51,851 bases of DNA from Pseudanabaena sp. M53BS1SP1A06MG (lineage in GTDB: Bacteria; Cyanobacteriota; Cyanobacteriia; Pseudanabaenales; Pseudanabaenaceae): contig JADBWH010000045.1 of the NCBI GenBank assembly GCA_020404105.1, positions 1 through 51,851 on the forward strand. The letters run 5' to 3'. The notes beneath the pieces are model-generated. The model worked only from the letters and a program-made list of their open reading frames with translations. It had not been told where the DNA came from and did not search any database. Both the position numbers and the translations under genes were made by a program. Shown one piece after another: positions 1 through 8,181 of this stretch (positions within the stretch are counted from its first letter, which is position 1; every line of letters starts with the position of its first letter).

Positions 1-20
1 GCAAGTTGTCTCGCTGAATC

Positions 21-55
21 AGGAATCCCCGTCACTTCAGTGCGGGGAGTGTCAA
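21..55 (+). mobile_element. 3' end hairpin of an IS200/IS605-type element
   Basis: The stem CCCCG/CGGGG, an unpaired T, an inner CAC/GTG and a TTCA loop (27-47) are followed by agtgtcaa. This is the layout typical of the right end of IS200/IS605 elements downstream of tnpB, where the same DNA also encodes the omega-RNA scaffold. The tnpB gene, if present, lies outside the window. A second copy with a compensatory pair change sits at 36417-36437. The family assignment is from memory of such ends. Confidence 0.6.
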
Positions 56-84
56 TTTAGGAATATTAATTTACAATCAATGCC

Positions 85-121
85 AATAATTTTTAAAACT
101 GATAGAGTTTTAAAAATTATT
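85..121. repeat. AT-rich perfect hairpin, 16-bp stem
   Basis: The arm aataatttttaaaact (85-100) is exactly complementary to 106-121, with a 5-nt loop. It lies between the IS605-type end and the DUF3177 gene. It could end transcription from upstream or be a repeat; nothing in the sequence decides between these. Confidence 0.5.
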
Positions 122-180
122 TATTGGGGCTCAGTACAGTAACATAAGTTGAGAGACTCGGTCAGAAAATTTTTGCTTCT

Positions 181-771
181 ATGGATGCGACCCTTATTCG
201 TCAACTTGTATGGCTAGACTATAGATTAGCTCTGCTATTTGCTGTTTTTTTCCCTTTTGGATTGTTGTGCTGGGCTTTTCGTAGTAGCAGTGAGGCAGTC
301 AAGAGATCGCTACTTTTGTATTGGCGTGTAGCTAGCCTCTTTTTAATTACGATCTACCTAGCAATTGGTAGTTTACCTATATCCTTTATTTCAGGTATTG
401 TTGCGGAGATTCTCATGGTCTTGGCACTATGGTTTTGGCAAGACCTAAATGAAGATATTGAAGCTTCTCGCCAAAGTTTGGGACCAGTATATCTAGGATG
501 GCGTTGGGCTACCACTATTTATTGTGGTGTAAGCGTTATATTGCGAACATTATTTGCTAACTGTGCCTTTGTCAAAATTGAGCAGCTTAGTGATAATTGC
601 AAAATTTGGTTCGAGCCACCTCTAAGTTTTAGCAACACATTTCATCATGGTGTACCTGTTGAGAACTTGGCATTTTTTGGAGCAGTGGGTGGCATTGTCT
701 ATGGCTTATACCTATTTTCATTCTTAGCCTTTAGTTTGCCCAAAACAGGTCGAATTGCATTTCGAGACTAA
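181..771 (+). CDS. DUF3177 family integral membrane protein
   Basis: The 196-residue protein has several hydrophobic segments: about residues 17-33 (LLFAVFFPFGLLCW), 48-66, 70-86, 106-123 and 163-183, so it is a multi-pass membrane protein. Length and overall pattern match the cyanobacterial DUF3177 family, whose biochemical role is not known. The ATG at 181 is the first plausible start. It converges on the NAD kinase gene and shares the palindromic terminator 771-805. No catalytic motif is visible. The family call is by recognition and the function is unknown. Confidence 0.75.
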   Translation: MDATLIRQLVWLDYRLALLFAVFFPFGLLCWAFRSSSEAVKRSLLLYWRVASLFLITIYLAIGSLPISFISGIVAEILMVLALWFWQDLNEDIEASRQSLGPVYLGWRWATTIYCGVSVILRTLFANCAFVKIEQLSDNCKIWFEPPLSFSNTFHHGVPVENLAFFGAVGGIVYGLYLFSFLAFSLPKTGRIAFRD

Positions 772-805
772 ATAAGAAAGCCTCGCATTGCGAGGCTTTC
801 TTATT
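771..805. terminator. Bidirectional terminator between convergent genes
   Basis: A perfect 16-bp inverted repeat (771-786 and 790-805) with a 3-nt ATT loop. A-rich on one side and T-rich on the other, it can serve both the DUF3177 gene and the NAD kinase gene. It overlaps the stop codons of both. Confidence 0.85.
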
Positions 806-1730
806 GTCTGTATTGATTGGGATAACGCACCCTTGCTCCTGTCCATAAAAGCTTTTGACGTAATGCTTGATAATAAGAATACTCTTCACGTAAAACGATA
901 AACTGAGCCTGACAATCTGACATCCGAATATCTACTCTTTGTCCAGGAAATACCGAAGAAGCAATTACTCCATCTGTCCATAATTTCAAACTAAAGTCAT
1001 CGTTAGCTAATGACCAAATGCTAACTGTTAGCTTTGGTGGAATCACAATAGCCCTACTCGATAGGCTCAATGGACAAATCGGTGTAATGGCGATCGCATG
1101 CATTCCTGAATGCACAATGGGACCATTGGCTGCAACTGTGTAGGAGGTCGAACCAGTTGGTGTCGCCACAATCAGTCCATCACCATGATATTGATCGACC
1201 ACTTCACCATCGATCTCTAACTCTAAAGAAGCTGTCACCATGCGATCAGGAGAGGCAGGCTTAACACACATTTCATTGAGGCACAAAAAAGGACCACAGG
1301 ACTGCCCCATTCTGCTGCCTAAACCTTCATCAACATTGATTACTCGAGCTTCGAGCATCATTCGCCTTTCGATCGCAAAGCGATCAGATAATAGCCTTTC
1401 CCAGATCTCCTTAGTATTGCCACATTCCTCGATCGAATGAGTCAAAAAGCCCAAATGTCCACCGACATTAACAGCTAAAATCGGCACTGCTAATCTTGCC
1501 AAATATCTCGCTGCCCCCAAAGTAGCACCATCGCCACCTAAGACAACGGCTAGATCAATGTCTTGATGCATAGATTCCAGAAAAACAGGATAGGGATTAT
1601 CGTTAGCGCCCGTTGGACCTATTAAGACTTTGACTCCAAGTTCTTCTAGCTCACAACTACATCGCTCCGCCCACATTTTGCCAATTTGACTACCCGACTT
1701 ATAGGCGATTATTGCTTTACAAATCTTCAC
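801..1730 (-). CDS. nadK: NAD kinase
   Basis: This 309-residue protein phosphorylates NAD to NADP in the cytosol, using ATP or polyphosphate. The diagnostic GGDG motif appears as VVLGGDGATLGAA near residues 62-74. The second conserved block DGLIVATPTGSTSY is near residues 184-197. Length is normal for the family. The start appears to be GTG at 1730, giving MKICKAIIAY. Cyanobacteria usually carry two NAD kinase paralogues and this sequence alone does not say which one this is. It stands alone on the minus strand and ends inside a bidirectional terminator. Confidence 0.92.
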   Translation of the reverse strand: MKICKAIIAYKSGSQIGKMWAERCSCELEELGVKVLIGPTGANDNPYPVFLESMHQDIDLAVVLGGDGATLGAARYLARLAVPILAVNVGGHLGFLTHSIEECGNTKEIWERLLSDRFAIERRMMLEARVINVDEGLGSRMGQSCGPFLCLNEMCVKPASPDRMVTASLELEIDGEVVDQYHGDGLIVATPTGSTSYTVAANGPIVHSGMHAIAITPICPLSLSSRAIVIPPKLTVSIWSLANDDFSLKLWTDGVIASSVFPGQRVDIRMSDCQAQFIVLREEYSYYQALRQKLLWTGARVRYPNQYRQ

Positions 1731-2201
1731 GAATATCTCTCAGGTGGAAACGGAATGATTAGCAAGATAGGCAGCACTGAGCGCTGTAAATATCTAGATG
1801 GAATGCCTTCATGTTATATCAATTATCATTTTTAATGATGGGACAAAGAATACATTGGTATTTTTTTTCTCAACTACAGCTTCGCTCGACCAACGTTGGC
1901 TGAGCGAAGTCGAAGCCGTAGGTACTTTGATTAATCGCAAGTGCCCTTGATGCGTATAAGGAGTAAGAAGAAATTTTTGCAAGCCCAAATTCATCGCACT
2001 TACCAAAACCTTTCTAAATTTTTGTTAGAGCGCCTACTACATCTTGCTTTAGATGTAAATGGCAGAATTTGTCTCGTTTTTGCTGGTTCTTACTGCTATT
2101 GTCAGAGCCTTTGTTTAATTAATAAAAATTAATGATACAAAAAACAAATTTTTAAGATAGAATTTACCACTAAGTAAAGTTCTTTGTGTGAAGGGTAGGT
2201 C
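1731..2201. other. Intergenic stretch without a recognisable gene
   Basis: This 471-bp stretch lies between two divergently transcribed genes, so it should hold promoters for both. Apart from the palindromic repeat at 1876-1916, only AT-rich sequence is seen. Short open frames here look random and match nothing I recognise. Confidence 0.6.
1876..1916. repeat. Palindromic dispersed-type repeat
   Basis: CTTCGCTC (1880-1887) pairs with GAGCGAAG (1902-1909) around an inner CCAACGTTGG (1890-1899). The wording (cttcgact..gctcagccaacg) resembles short palindromic repeats scattered in cyanobacterial intergenic DNA. It is a single copy in this window. Confidence 0.5.
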
Positions 2202-3281
2202 ATGAGTCAGGCAGGATTTAGCGATTCATCATCACAAGAGATCATCAATCCATTGATATCGGAACCGCAATCCCAGTCTCAGAGTTTGAATTCCAACATG
2301 CTCGGAGATGAGTCTATTCTGCTGAATACCTTGCCTCGTCAAGTTTTAGAGCAAGAGCTGCATCTTTGTAATGAGCGCAGTCAGCAGGCTCACGTCTTAT
2401 TGCGTCAGGCTCATGAACAATTACAACTTTCACAATTAGTGATCCAACGCCAAGAAACTTTAACTCAAACTCTCCAAGCAAGGATTGATCAGTTAGAGAG
2501 TGAGTTACAAGATGTGCATAATAATTGCGATGAGTTGCGCGATCGCCTCAAACGTCAGCAGCATCATACATCACAATTAAAGGCTGCTCTCGAACGTTGT
2601 CTCGATACATCAACTCCTGCACCCAAGGACATGGCTTTATCGGCGTTAGAATCATGGTCGATCGCTAAGATGGCTGATGAAAAGATTACACCAGTAGAAG
2701 TTGCTAGTAATTCACCTTTGCAAAATGTAGTTAAAATTGCGCCTGCGCCCCAGCCAATAGATATACCTGAGACTCCAGAAGTTACTTTGATTAAACAATC
2801 TAAAGAACCTGAAGCTATCGAAGAACCGCTTAGATTATCCATCCCTGCCAAAAATCAACCAATCTCACCTCTCATTGTTAAGCCGCACAAAGCTTCCCAA
2901 GGTTCACCAATTGCCCCAAATTTACCCAAGTGGCAACCAAGTATCATTCCTGATCTAAAATCTGAAGCTAAAAAGATAGTTGATCACTCACTTAACATAG
3001 TCACTAGTACCACCAGCTATCAACCAGATCCAGAAAAATCCTTAAATGAAGATAATGGTAGTGTTGTCAATGACGCGCCAATTTTTTCAGCCCCAACTAT
3101 CAAAACTTCATCGGTATCTACTGTAACTGCGCCTAAATTTATGCATGCTTTATACGGCAATGCTAACTACGATGAGGAAGAGTCACCTCAACTAGCGATC
3201 GCTAATTCTGCAACTCGGAAAGCAGTGACATCCTTGGCTGCAGTGCAGCTTCCTCAGTTCCCACCATTGCCCCGCCAATGA
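2202..3281 (+). CDS. Coiled-coil protein with long disordered tail, translationally coupled to ruvA
   Basis: The 359-residue protein was not recognised as a named family. Residues about 45-130 are rich in Q, E, L and R with heptad-like spacing (for example LQARIDQLESELQDV), which predicts a coiled coil. The N-terminus is Ser/Gln-rich, and residues about 140-359 are Pro/Ser/Thr-rich and probably disordered. There is no signal peptide or membrane segment. Its TGA overlaps the ATG of ruvA (ATGA, 3278-3281), so the two are likely co-translated. This does not prove a role in recombination. A scaffold or adaptor role would be speculation. Confidence 0.7.
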   Translation: MSQAGFSDSSSQEIINPLISEPQSQSQSLNSNMLGDESILLNTLPRQVLEQELHLCNERSQQAHVLLRQAHEQLQLSQLVIQRQETLTQTLQARIDQLESELQDVHNNCDELRDRLKRQQHHTSQLKAALERCLDTSTPAPKDMALSALESWSIAKMADEKITPVEVASNSPLQNVVKIAPAPQPIDIPETPEVTLIKQSKEPEAIEEPLRLSIPAKNQPISPLIVKPHKASQGSPIAPNLPKWQPSIIPDLKSEAKKIVDHSLNIVTSTTSYQPDPEKSLNEDNGSVVNDAPIFSAPTIKTSSVSTVTAPKFMHALYGNANYDEEESPQLAIANSATRKAVTSLAAVQLPQFPPLPRQ

Positions 3282-3922
3282 TTGGTTTTTTACGTGGCAT
3301 GATCGCTGCTTGCAAAGCTGCTGACAGTTCTCGCAAAAATACGCCTACCTATTGGCTCACCCTCGATGTGCATGGTGTTGGTTACGATATTCAAATTACG
3401 GCCAGTGCTGCGGGTAAGTTGCCCTCTGTAGGCGAAGAAGCACAGTTATTTACACATTTGATTGTCCGTGAGGATCAAATGGTGCTGTTTGGATTTCCCA
3501 CTGTTGCCGAACGTGAGCTATTTCGCCAATTAATCAGCGTTTCAGGAATTGGTCCTCAAGTGGGCTTAGCTTTATTAAACAGTTTAGGAATTCAAGATCT
3601 AGTTAAAGCAATAGTTTCGGGCAATACTAGGGTGTTAAGTTTAACTCCTGGGGTAGGGACAAAAACGGCGGAGAGATTGGCGCTAGAACTAAAAACAAAA
3701 CTTGCGGATGGGCGATTGGCTCAGGTTGGTCTAATGCGATCGCCAAGCAGTATCTTAAGTGCCTCTCTCCAAGAAGAATTAGAGATGACTTTATTAGCTC
3801 TTGGCTATACACCTACAGAAATTAGTAATGCCATTAATGGGATCATCAGTTTGCCAATCCTCGCGAAAACTCAAGACATCGAAGCTTGGATTAAAGAAGC
3901 GATCGCATGGCTATCTCGCTAA
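3278..3922 (+). CDS. ruvA: Holliday junction branch migration protein RuvA
   Basis: RuvA binds four-way DNA junctions as a tetramer and loads the RuvB motor. The 214-residue protein starts MIGFLRG, like the usual MISYLKG. It continues with the OB-fold (residues 1-75). The two helix-hairpin-helix motifs follow: ISVSGIGPQVGLALL near residues 87-101 and LTPGVGTKTAERLALELK near 121-138. A C-terminal RuvB-binding domain ends the protein. The insertion SSRKNTPTYW near residues 17-26 lengthens the first strand region, which is common in cyanobacteria. The start overlaps the preceding stop. Neither ruvB nor ruvC is in the window. Confidence 0.92.
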   Translation: MIGFLRGMIAACKAADSSRKNTPTYWLTLDVHGVGYDIQITASAAGKLPSVGEEAQLFTHLIVREDQMVLFGFPTVAERELFRQLISVSGIGPQVGLALLNSLGIQDLVKAIVSGNTRVLSLTPGVGTKTAERLALELKTKLADGRLAQVGLMRSPSSILSASLQEELEMTLLALGYTPTEISNAINGIISLPILAKTQDIEAWIKEAIAWLSR

Positions 3923-3941
3923 ATTGACATTTTAAGATTGG

Positions 3942-5210
3942 CTACGATTTATAAAATTTAAAAGTTTTGCACTCTAGAATTGATTGTACAAAAGTGATTG
4001 CCTCTGCTTTAGAACTGATCTTGCCCTCTACCTGAGCAATTTTGACACTTTCGAGAAATTCGCCAATTTTGGGACTAGGTGTCATGCCTAACTCCTTACG
4101 CAGATCATCACCTGTAATTAATGTAATTGGATAGACGATCAAATCATTTGGATTGAGCCAACGCTCTAACCAAGGGCTAATCTGCTTTATCGTATAGCCA
4201 CTGGCAAGAGCTAAAGTTGCTATTGCAGGGAAAAACTCTAGAGTTGATTGAAAAAATTTATATTGCCCCTTAGGGGTAGCATGATCGAGCAGGCTAATAA
4301 ATTGAGGCAAGTATCTCAAAATACCAATTAACCATCGCTGCTCAGCACGACTTAATCCCAGAAACTCAAGTGCAGTTGCACTATTGCTCAAAGCCGCTAA
4401 TTTGACAATTACAATTGCTAAGCGATCACCTGCCAAATGTTTACTAAAAAATAATTCTAAATTAGGAAATAGGGATAACAAAATAGAGATAACTCCCTCA
4501 ATCTCAGCAAATCTTGGCAAATTTAAATGCTGACTTGGTAGCCAATCCTCAAAAATATGATCGTCGATAGCTTCCAGCATATATCGACTACCATTGTTAA
4601 TTGACAATAGATGCCCTAATTCTGTACATACCCGTTCTGCAGCCACTGATTTTAATCTTGGTGCAAGTTTGATCAAAACCTGACGCGTTAAAGCTTCGAT
4701 CACAAAACCCAATTGTGCTGATTGCCGATATCCCCGCAAAATCCGTAAAGGATCTTCCGCCAAGTTCTCAGGAGCAACCATCCTAATTCTCTTTGCTGTT
4801 AAATCCCCAATTCCATCAAAAGGATCAATAAAATCTCCGCCCGCAAATAAACCATCACCAATCCCCAATGACCGATTACCAATTAATTGATGACATTCCA
4901 TCGCGATCGCATTCATACAGAAATCACGCCGTCCTAAATCTTGCTCTAAACTACTTCCCATCTGTTGAGCAAAATCTGCCGTTCCATTCTTAAAAACAAC
5001 CCTCGCAATTTTGCGCTCAGCATCTAGAACCACAAAGCCTGCTTTATATTTATGCGCGATCGCTTGAGCAACTTCCAAAGCACTCTCAGGTAATACAAAA
5101 TCCAAATCAAGATATTTACCTTGACGATTCAATAGGCGATCGCGCACCCATCCCCCCACAAGATATGTTGGTGTAGGCAAATCATCAAAATCAAAAGGAA
5201 ACTGCTGCAA
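3942..5210 (-). CDS. CCA tRNA nucleotidyltransferase / poly(A) polymerase family
   Basis: This 422-residue class II nucleotidyltransferase adds some or all of the 3' CCA of tRNA. The catalytic signature is clear: YLVGGWVRDRLLNR (residues 16-29), then LDLDFV carrying the DxD metal ligands near 35-40. The RRDFCMNAIA motif is near 94-103 and DPLRILRGYRQSAQLGF near 152-168. The C-terminal 200 residues are the variable tRNA-binding part. Some cyanobacteria split the work between CC-adding and A-adding enzymes, and the sequence alone does not settle the specificity here. The start is TTG at 5210, with no strong ribosome-binding site. It converges on ruvA with a 19-bp gap. Confidence 0.88.
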   Translation of the reverse strand: MQQFPFDFDDLPTPTYLVGGWVRDRLLNRQGKYLDLDFVLPESALEVAQAIAHKYKAGFVVLDAERKIARVVFKNGTADFAQQMGSSLEQDLGRRDFCMNAIAMECHQLIGNRSLGIGDGLFAGGDFIDPFDGIGDLTAKRIRMVAPENLAEDPLRILRGYRQSAQLGFVIEALTRQVLIKLAPRLKSVAAERVCTELGHLLSINNGSRYMLEAIDDHIFEDWLPSQHLNLPRFAEIEGVISILLSLFPNLELFFSKHLAGDRLAIVIVKLAALSNSATALEFLGLSRAEQRWLIGILRYLPQFISLLDHATPKGQYKFFQSTLEFFPAIATLALASGYTIKQISPWLERWLNPNDLIVYPITLITGDDLRKELGMTPSPKIGEFLESVKIAQVEGKISSKAEAITFVQSILECKTFKFYKS

Positions 5211-5292
5211 AATTAATTTTTATTCCGCTTTGTATAGGGTTTTGATGGCTTAAGCTATGTTATCCGATAGCTATAATGTCTGGTATAGCTTT

Positions 5293-5341
5293 GCGCTTTC
5301 AAAAATATTTCTGTACTACTCAAAGCCTCAACAGGCTGTAA
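5293..5341 (+). repeat. Dispersed repeat, copy 1
   Basis: A stretch of about 49 bp, including tttctgtactactcaaa and ggctgtaa, recurs inverted at 14578-14629 with only a few differences. It is non-coding and lies between the CCA-adding enzyme and minE. Confidence 0.6.
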
Positions 5342-5479
5342 GTCAAGTCCCTAAAAACTACAGAAACTATCTGATAGGAAGCCCAAAGTAACTAAGCCTC
5401 CCAGATTTTAAAAAGCACATTCGCAATAACTTCTGAAGCCCATCTTGAAAGCTGTAGATTCTTCAAACTCAAATTTCCC

Positions 5480-6202
5480 TCACTCTGAGACTTGGTTAGA
5501 GGCTTCTGAAGATTCCTCAGAGTCCGTCATATCGAATGATAGCTCTAGTTGATCGTTTACTTGTTGCTCTAGTTGTTCCGTCTCATTACTAATAGAATTT
5601 TCTACGGACTCACTGGAAGTACTTGAAACTTCATCCTCAATGACATCAGCATTGGCAAATTCTATGGACTTATCTGTTTCGACATTTTGTTCCAAATTTT
5701 GCTTTTGCGATTTATTCGCTGCATTCCTTAATTTGCTAGATACTTCAGTAGTTTGCTCAGTAAGCTCTGTAGTGTTTTCTAAACTCGAATTCTCTGAGGT
5801 AGTTTTTGGACTTTCTTTTGCCGCGATCGCATCAAGTGCCTCGTCTGCAAATTGAGCCATCTCTAAAGCTGATGGGTCTGTTTGCTCAGGATTAGTTACC
5901 TCGCTCGGCTCATCAAAAAGTGCCACTAGATCAGGTGGTTCTTCGCGCACCATCCTAATGGGTAAATTGGCAATTAATGCAGTCATCCGTTTATCGGACT
6001 CTAGACGAATATCGAGAGAACCCTCATCAAGCTCGACATATTTAGAGACAACACGCATAATTTCGTTACGCATGTTATCGAACACCTGTGGCTCGATCGC
6101 AGCTCGATCATGGGCGAGGATAAACTTTAAACGCTGTTTGACTTGCGTTCCGCTAGTAACATTTTGGCGTTGAAAAAGGCGATCAAGCAGTGCTGAAATC
6201 AT
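5480..6202 (-). CDS. minE: Cell division topological specificity factor MinE with long acidic tail
   Basis: MinE stimulates MinD ATPase and drives Min oscillation, so that the Z-ring forms at midcell. Residues 1-90 are canonical: an N-terminal amphipathic membrane-targeting helix (MISALLDRLF), the anti-MinCD segment (VKQRLKFILAHDRAAIEP) and the dimerising beta domain (YVELDEGSLDIRLES). Usual MinE length is about 85-105 residues. This one has 240, because about 145 further residues rich in Glu, Ser, Thr, Asn and Gln follow, predicted to be disordered. The gene is last in minC-minD-minE, with an 8-bp gap after minD. Confidence 0.92.
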   Translation of the reverse strand: MISALLDRLFQRQNVTSGTQVKQRLKFILAHDRAAIEPQVFDNMRNEIMRVVSKYVELDEGSLDIRLESDKRMTALIANLPIRMVREEPPDLVALFDEPSEVTNPEQTDPSALEMAQFADEALDAIAAKESPKTTSENSSLENTTELTEQTTEVSSKLRNAANKSQKQNLEQNVETDKSIEFANADVIEDEVSSTSSESVENSISNETEQLEQQVNDQLELSFDMTDSEESSEASNQVSE

Positions 6203-6210
6203 CTCAAACC

Positions 6211-7014
6211 TCAGTAATTCCCACTAATCCAGCTTGACAGACGAGCAAAGATTCCTTTGGGTGGAGATTCGAGTTGTAAAAACTCAACCTCATTACCTTC
6301 AAGTCGTTTTGCCACATTCATATAGGCAGTGCCTGCGAGTGAAGCTTTGTCTGACAACACCAATGGTTCCCCTTTATTAGTAGAAACAATCACCTGTTCG
6401 TCATCGGGTATTACGCCAATTAATTTAACTGACAAAATATCCAGCACATCTTCAACACTCATCATGTCGTTATTTTTTACCATAGATGGGCGAATTCGGT
6501 TTAAAATTAATTTAATATCCGTAATTCGATTGGCTTCTAAAAGTCCAACTACCCGATCTGCATCACGTACAGCCGAAATTTCAGGAGTCGTGACAATAAT
6601 GGCTTCTTTTGCTCCAGCGATCGCATTTTGAAAGCCTGACTCAATTCCTGCGGGACAATCGATCAAGACATAATCAAAATAGCGGCTTAAAACTTCCACC
6701 AAAGCCTTCATATGCGCGGCTGTAATCGCCGTTTTATTACGAGTTTGTGGTGCTGCTAATAAGGACAGATTCGGCTGGCGCTTATCTTTGACTAGGGCTT
6801 GATCGAGTTTGCATTCTCGCGCAATCACCTCTAGGGCTGTATACACAATGCGATTTTCTAATCCCAATAGCAGATCGAGATTTCGCAAGCCAAAGTCAGC
6901 ATCCACTAAAACCACTTTACGCCCAAGCTTAGCGATCGCCATGCCGAGATTTGCAGAAGATGTGGTCTTGCCGACACCACCTTTACCAGAGGTAACAACG
7001 ATAATGCGACTCAT
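6211..7014 (-). CDS. minD: Septum site-determining ATPase MinD
   Basis: MinD is a ParA/MinD-type ATPase that dimerises on the membrane and recruits MinC and MinE. The deviant Walker A GKGGVGKTT is at residues 10-18, switch I lies around VDADFGLRNLD (38-48) and Walker B is YVLIDCPAGI near 114-123. The C-terminus GIFARLSSWI is the expected amphipathic membrane-targeting helix. The 267-residue length is typical. It sits between minC (60-bp gap) and minE (8-bp gap), in the standard order. Confidence 0.96.
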   Translation of the reverse strand: MSRIIVVTSGKGGVGKTTSSANLGMAIAKLGRKVVLVDADFGLRNLDLLLGLENRIVYTALEVIARECKLDQALVKDKRQPNLSLLAAPQTRNKTAITAAHMKALVEVLSRYFDYVLIDCPAGIESGFQNAIAGAKEAIIVTTPEISAVRDADRVVGLLEANRITDIKLILNRIRPSMVKNNDMMSVEDVLDILSVKLIGVIPDDEQVIVSTNKGEPLVLSDKASLAGTAYMNVAKRLEGNEVEFLQLESPPKGIFARLSSWISGNY

Positions 7015-7074
7015 GTTTACAGATTACGATAGGTTACTACTTGATGGTTAATAGCGCTTTACGCGACTAAATAC

Positions 7075-8118
7075 TTATTTTTTAGAATAATCAACAGCTT
7101 GGACAATTTGGATCGCGGGTACTCCTTGTGTATTTACAAAAGCAACTTCAGGACAAAAATAAGTACTCGGACTCTCAACACGGGCAATCAAATTAGCGAT
7201 TCTAATTTGGGTAGCCTCGAGGTGCAAAGCCATTACTACCGCTTGAGCATTGCCTTTAAGCCCTGCATGAGCCATACCTTTGAGTTTGCCCCATACAATA
7301 ATGTCACCTTCAGAAATTATCTCTGCACCAGCATTGACATCACCGAAGATAATAATACTGCCAGAATGACGAATTTCTGTACCAGATCTTACGGTCGCCT
7401 TAATGTAGAGGGGGTCATCTAGAGGAGCATCAGGAATCGGATTGAATCCTAATATTTCTCCGAAGATAGTTCCCTGCTCTACACAGAAGCCCATGCTTGC
7501 AGCATTAATTGCTGTCTGGCGGCGATTTGTCACCACACAATGTAGCAGCAATTGATGATTTTGTAATGACTCGGATAGTTCTTGGAGTTGGCGCGTATCT
7601 AATAAGCGATCGCCTGCTTGCAAATACACCTGTGTGCGGGGCTTCCAGTCATGTCCACTTGCCGCCATTCTTTGTTCTAGCTGGGCAAGTAGCTCTTGCC
7701 AAGTTAAAACAAAGAATGGTGTTGCCGAAGTAATATCATTGCCATCTTTACTAGCACTTGTAACTGCTTGATCTGCATTAGTAACTTTATCAAGCGTGAT
7801 ACTTGTCTTGTTTTCGTTCGGAAATAACAGATTTAGCTTACCATCGAGGGTCTTAAATCTGACTTGAAAAATCTCTGGATCTCTATTCGACTCAGGTTGC
7901 GATTGCTTAGAAGGTTTGATCGGAATAGGCTTAAGCTCCCCACCCTCGACATCCGCAAGGGTTAAAGGTGCAGGAATGTTGCCAATAGGTTCCTGAAAAT
8001 CAGGAACAACAATCACTTCAGGCATCTCCGCAGATGACAAATCCCCTGCACCTGACTGGAGTTTGCTAGGCGACAGAGGATTAGTTCTCACGGCTATATT
8101 ACGCTCATTTACATTCAT
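7075..8118 (-). CDS. minC: Septum site-determining protein MinC
   Basis: MinC inhibits FtsZ polymerisation away from midcell and is localised by MinD. The C-terminal beta-helix domain is clear from about residue 235, with GTEIRHSGSIIIFGDVNAGA and GDIIVWGKLKGMAHAG, ending at the MinD-binding region. The N-terminal FtsZ-binding domain is weaker and about residues 85-200. Before it are roughly 80 Pro/Glu-rich residues that lack recognisable structure, so the 347-residue protein is longer than the roughly 230 of E. coli. It is first in minCDE and 63 bp downstream of clpC on the same strand. Confidence 0.9.
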   Translation of the reverse strand: MNVNERNIAVRTNPLSPSKLQSGAGDLSSAEMPEVIVVPDFQEPIGNIPAPLTLADVEGGELKPIPIKPSKQSQPESNRDPEIFQVRFKTLDGKLNLLFPNENKTSITLDKVTNADQAVTSASKDGNDITSATPFFVLTWQELLAQLEQRMAASGHDWKPRTQVYLQAGDRLLDTRQLQELSESLQNHQLLLHCVVTNRRQTAINAASMGFCVEQGTIFGEILGFNPIPDAPLDDPLYIKATVRSGTEIRHSGSIIIFGDVNAGAEIISEGDIIVWGKLKGMAHAGLKGNAQAVVMALHLEATQIRIANLIARVESPSTYFCPEVAFVNTQGVPAIQIVQAVDYSKK

Positions 8119-8154
8119 GAAGCTTTGTCAAGCTAAAAATCTAAAGATCACGAA

Positions 8155-8176
8155 ACAAGGGACCTAAGCCCCTTGT
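8155..8176 (-). terminator. Weak hairpin between clpC and minC
   Basis: The palindrome acaaggg...ccccttgt forms a short GC-rich stem just after clpC. It lacks a good T-tract, so it may only reduce read-through into minCDE. Confidence 0.4.
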
Positions 8177-8181
8177 CAATT

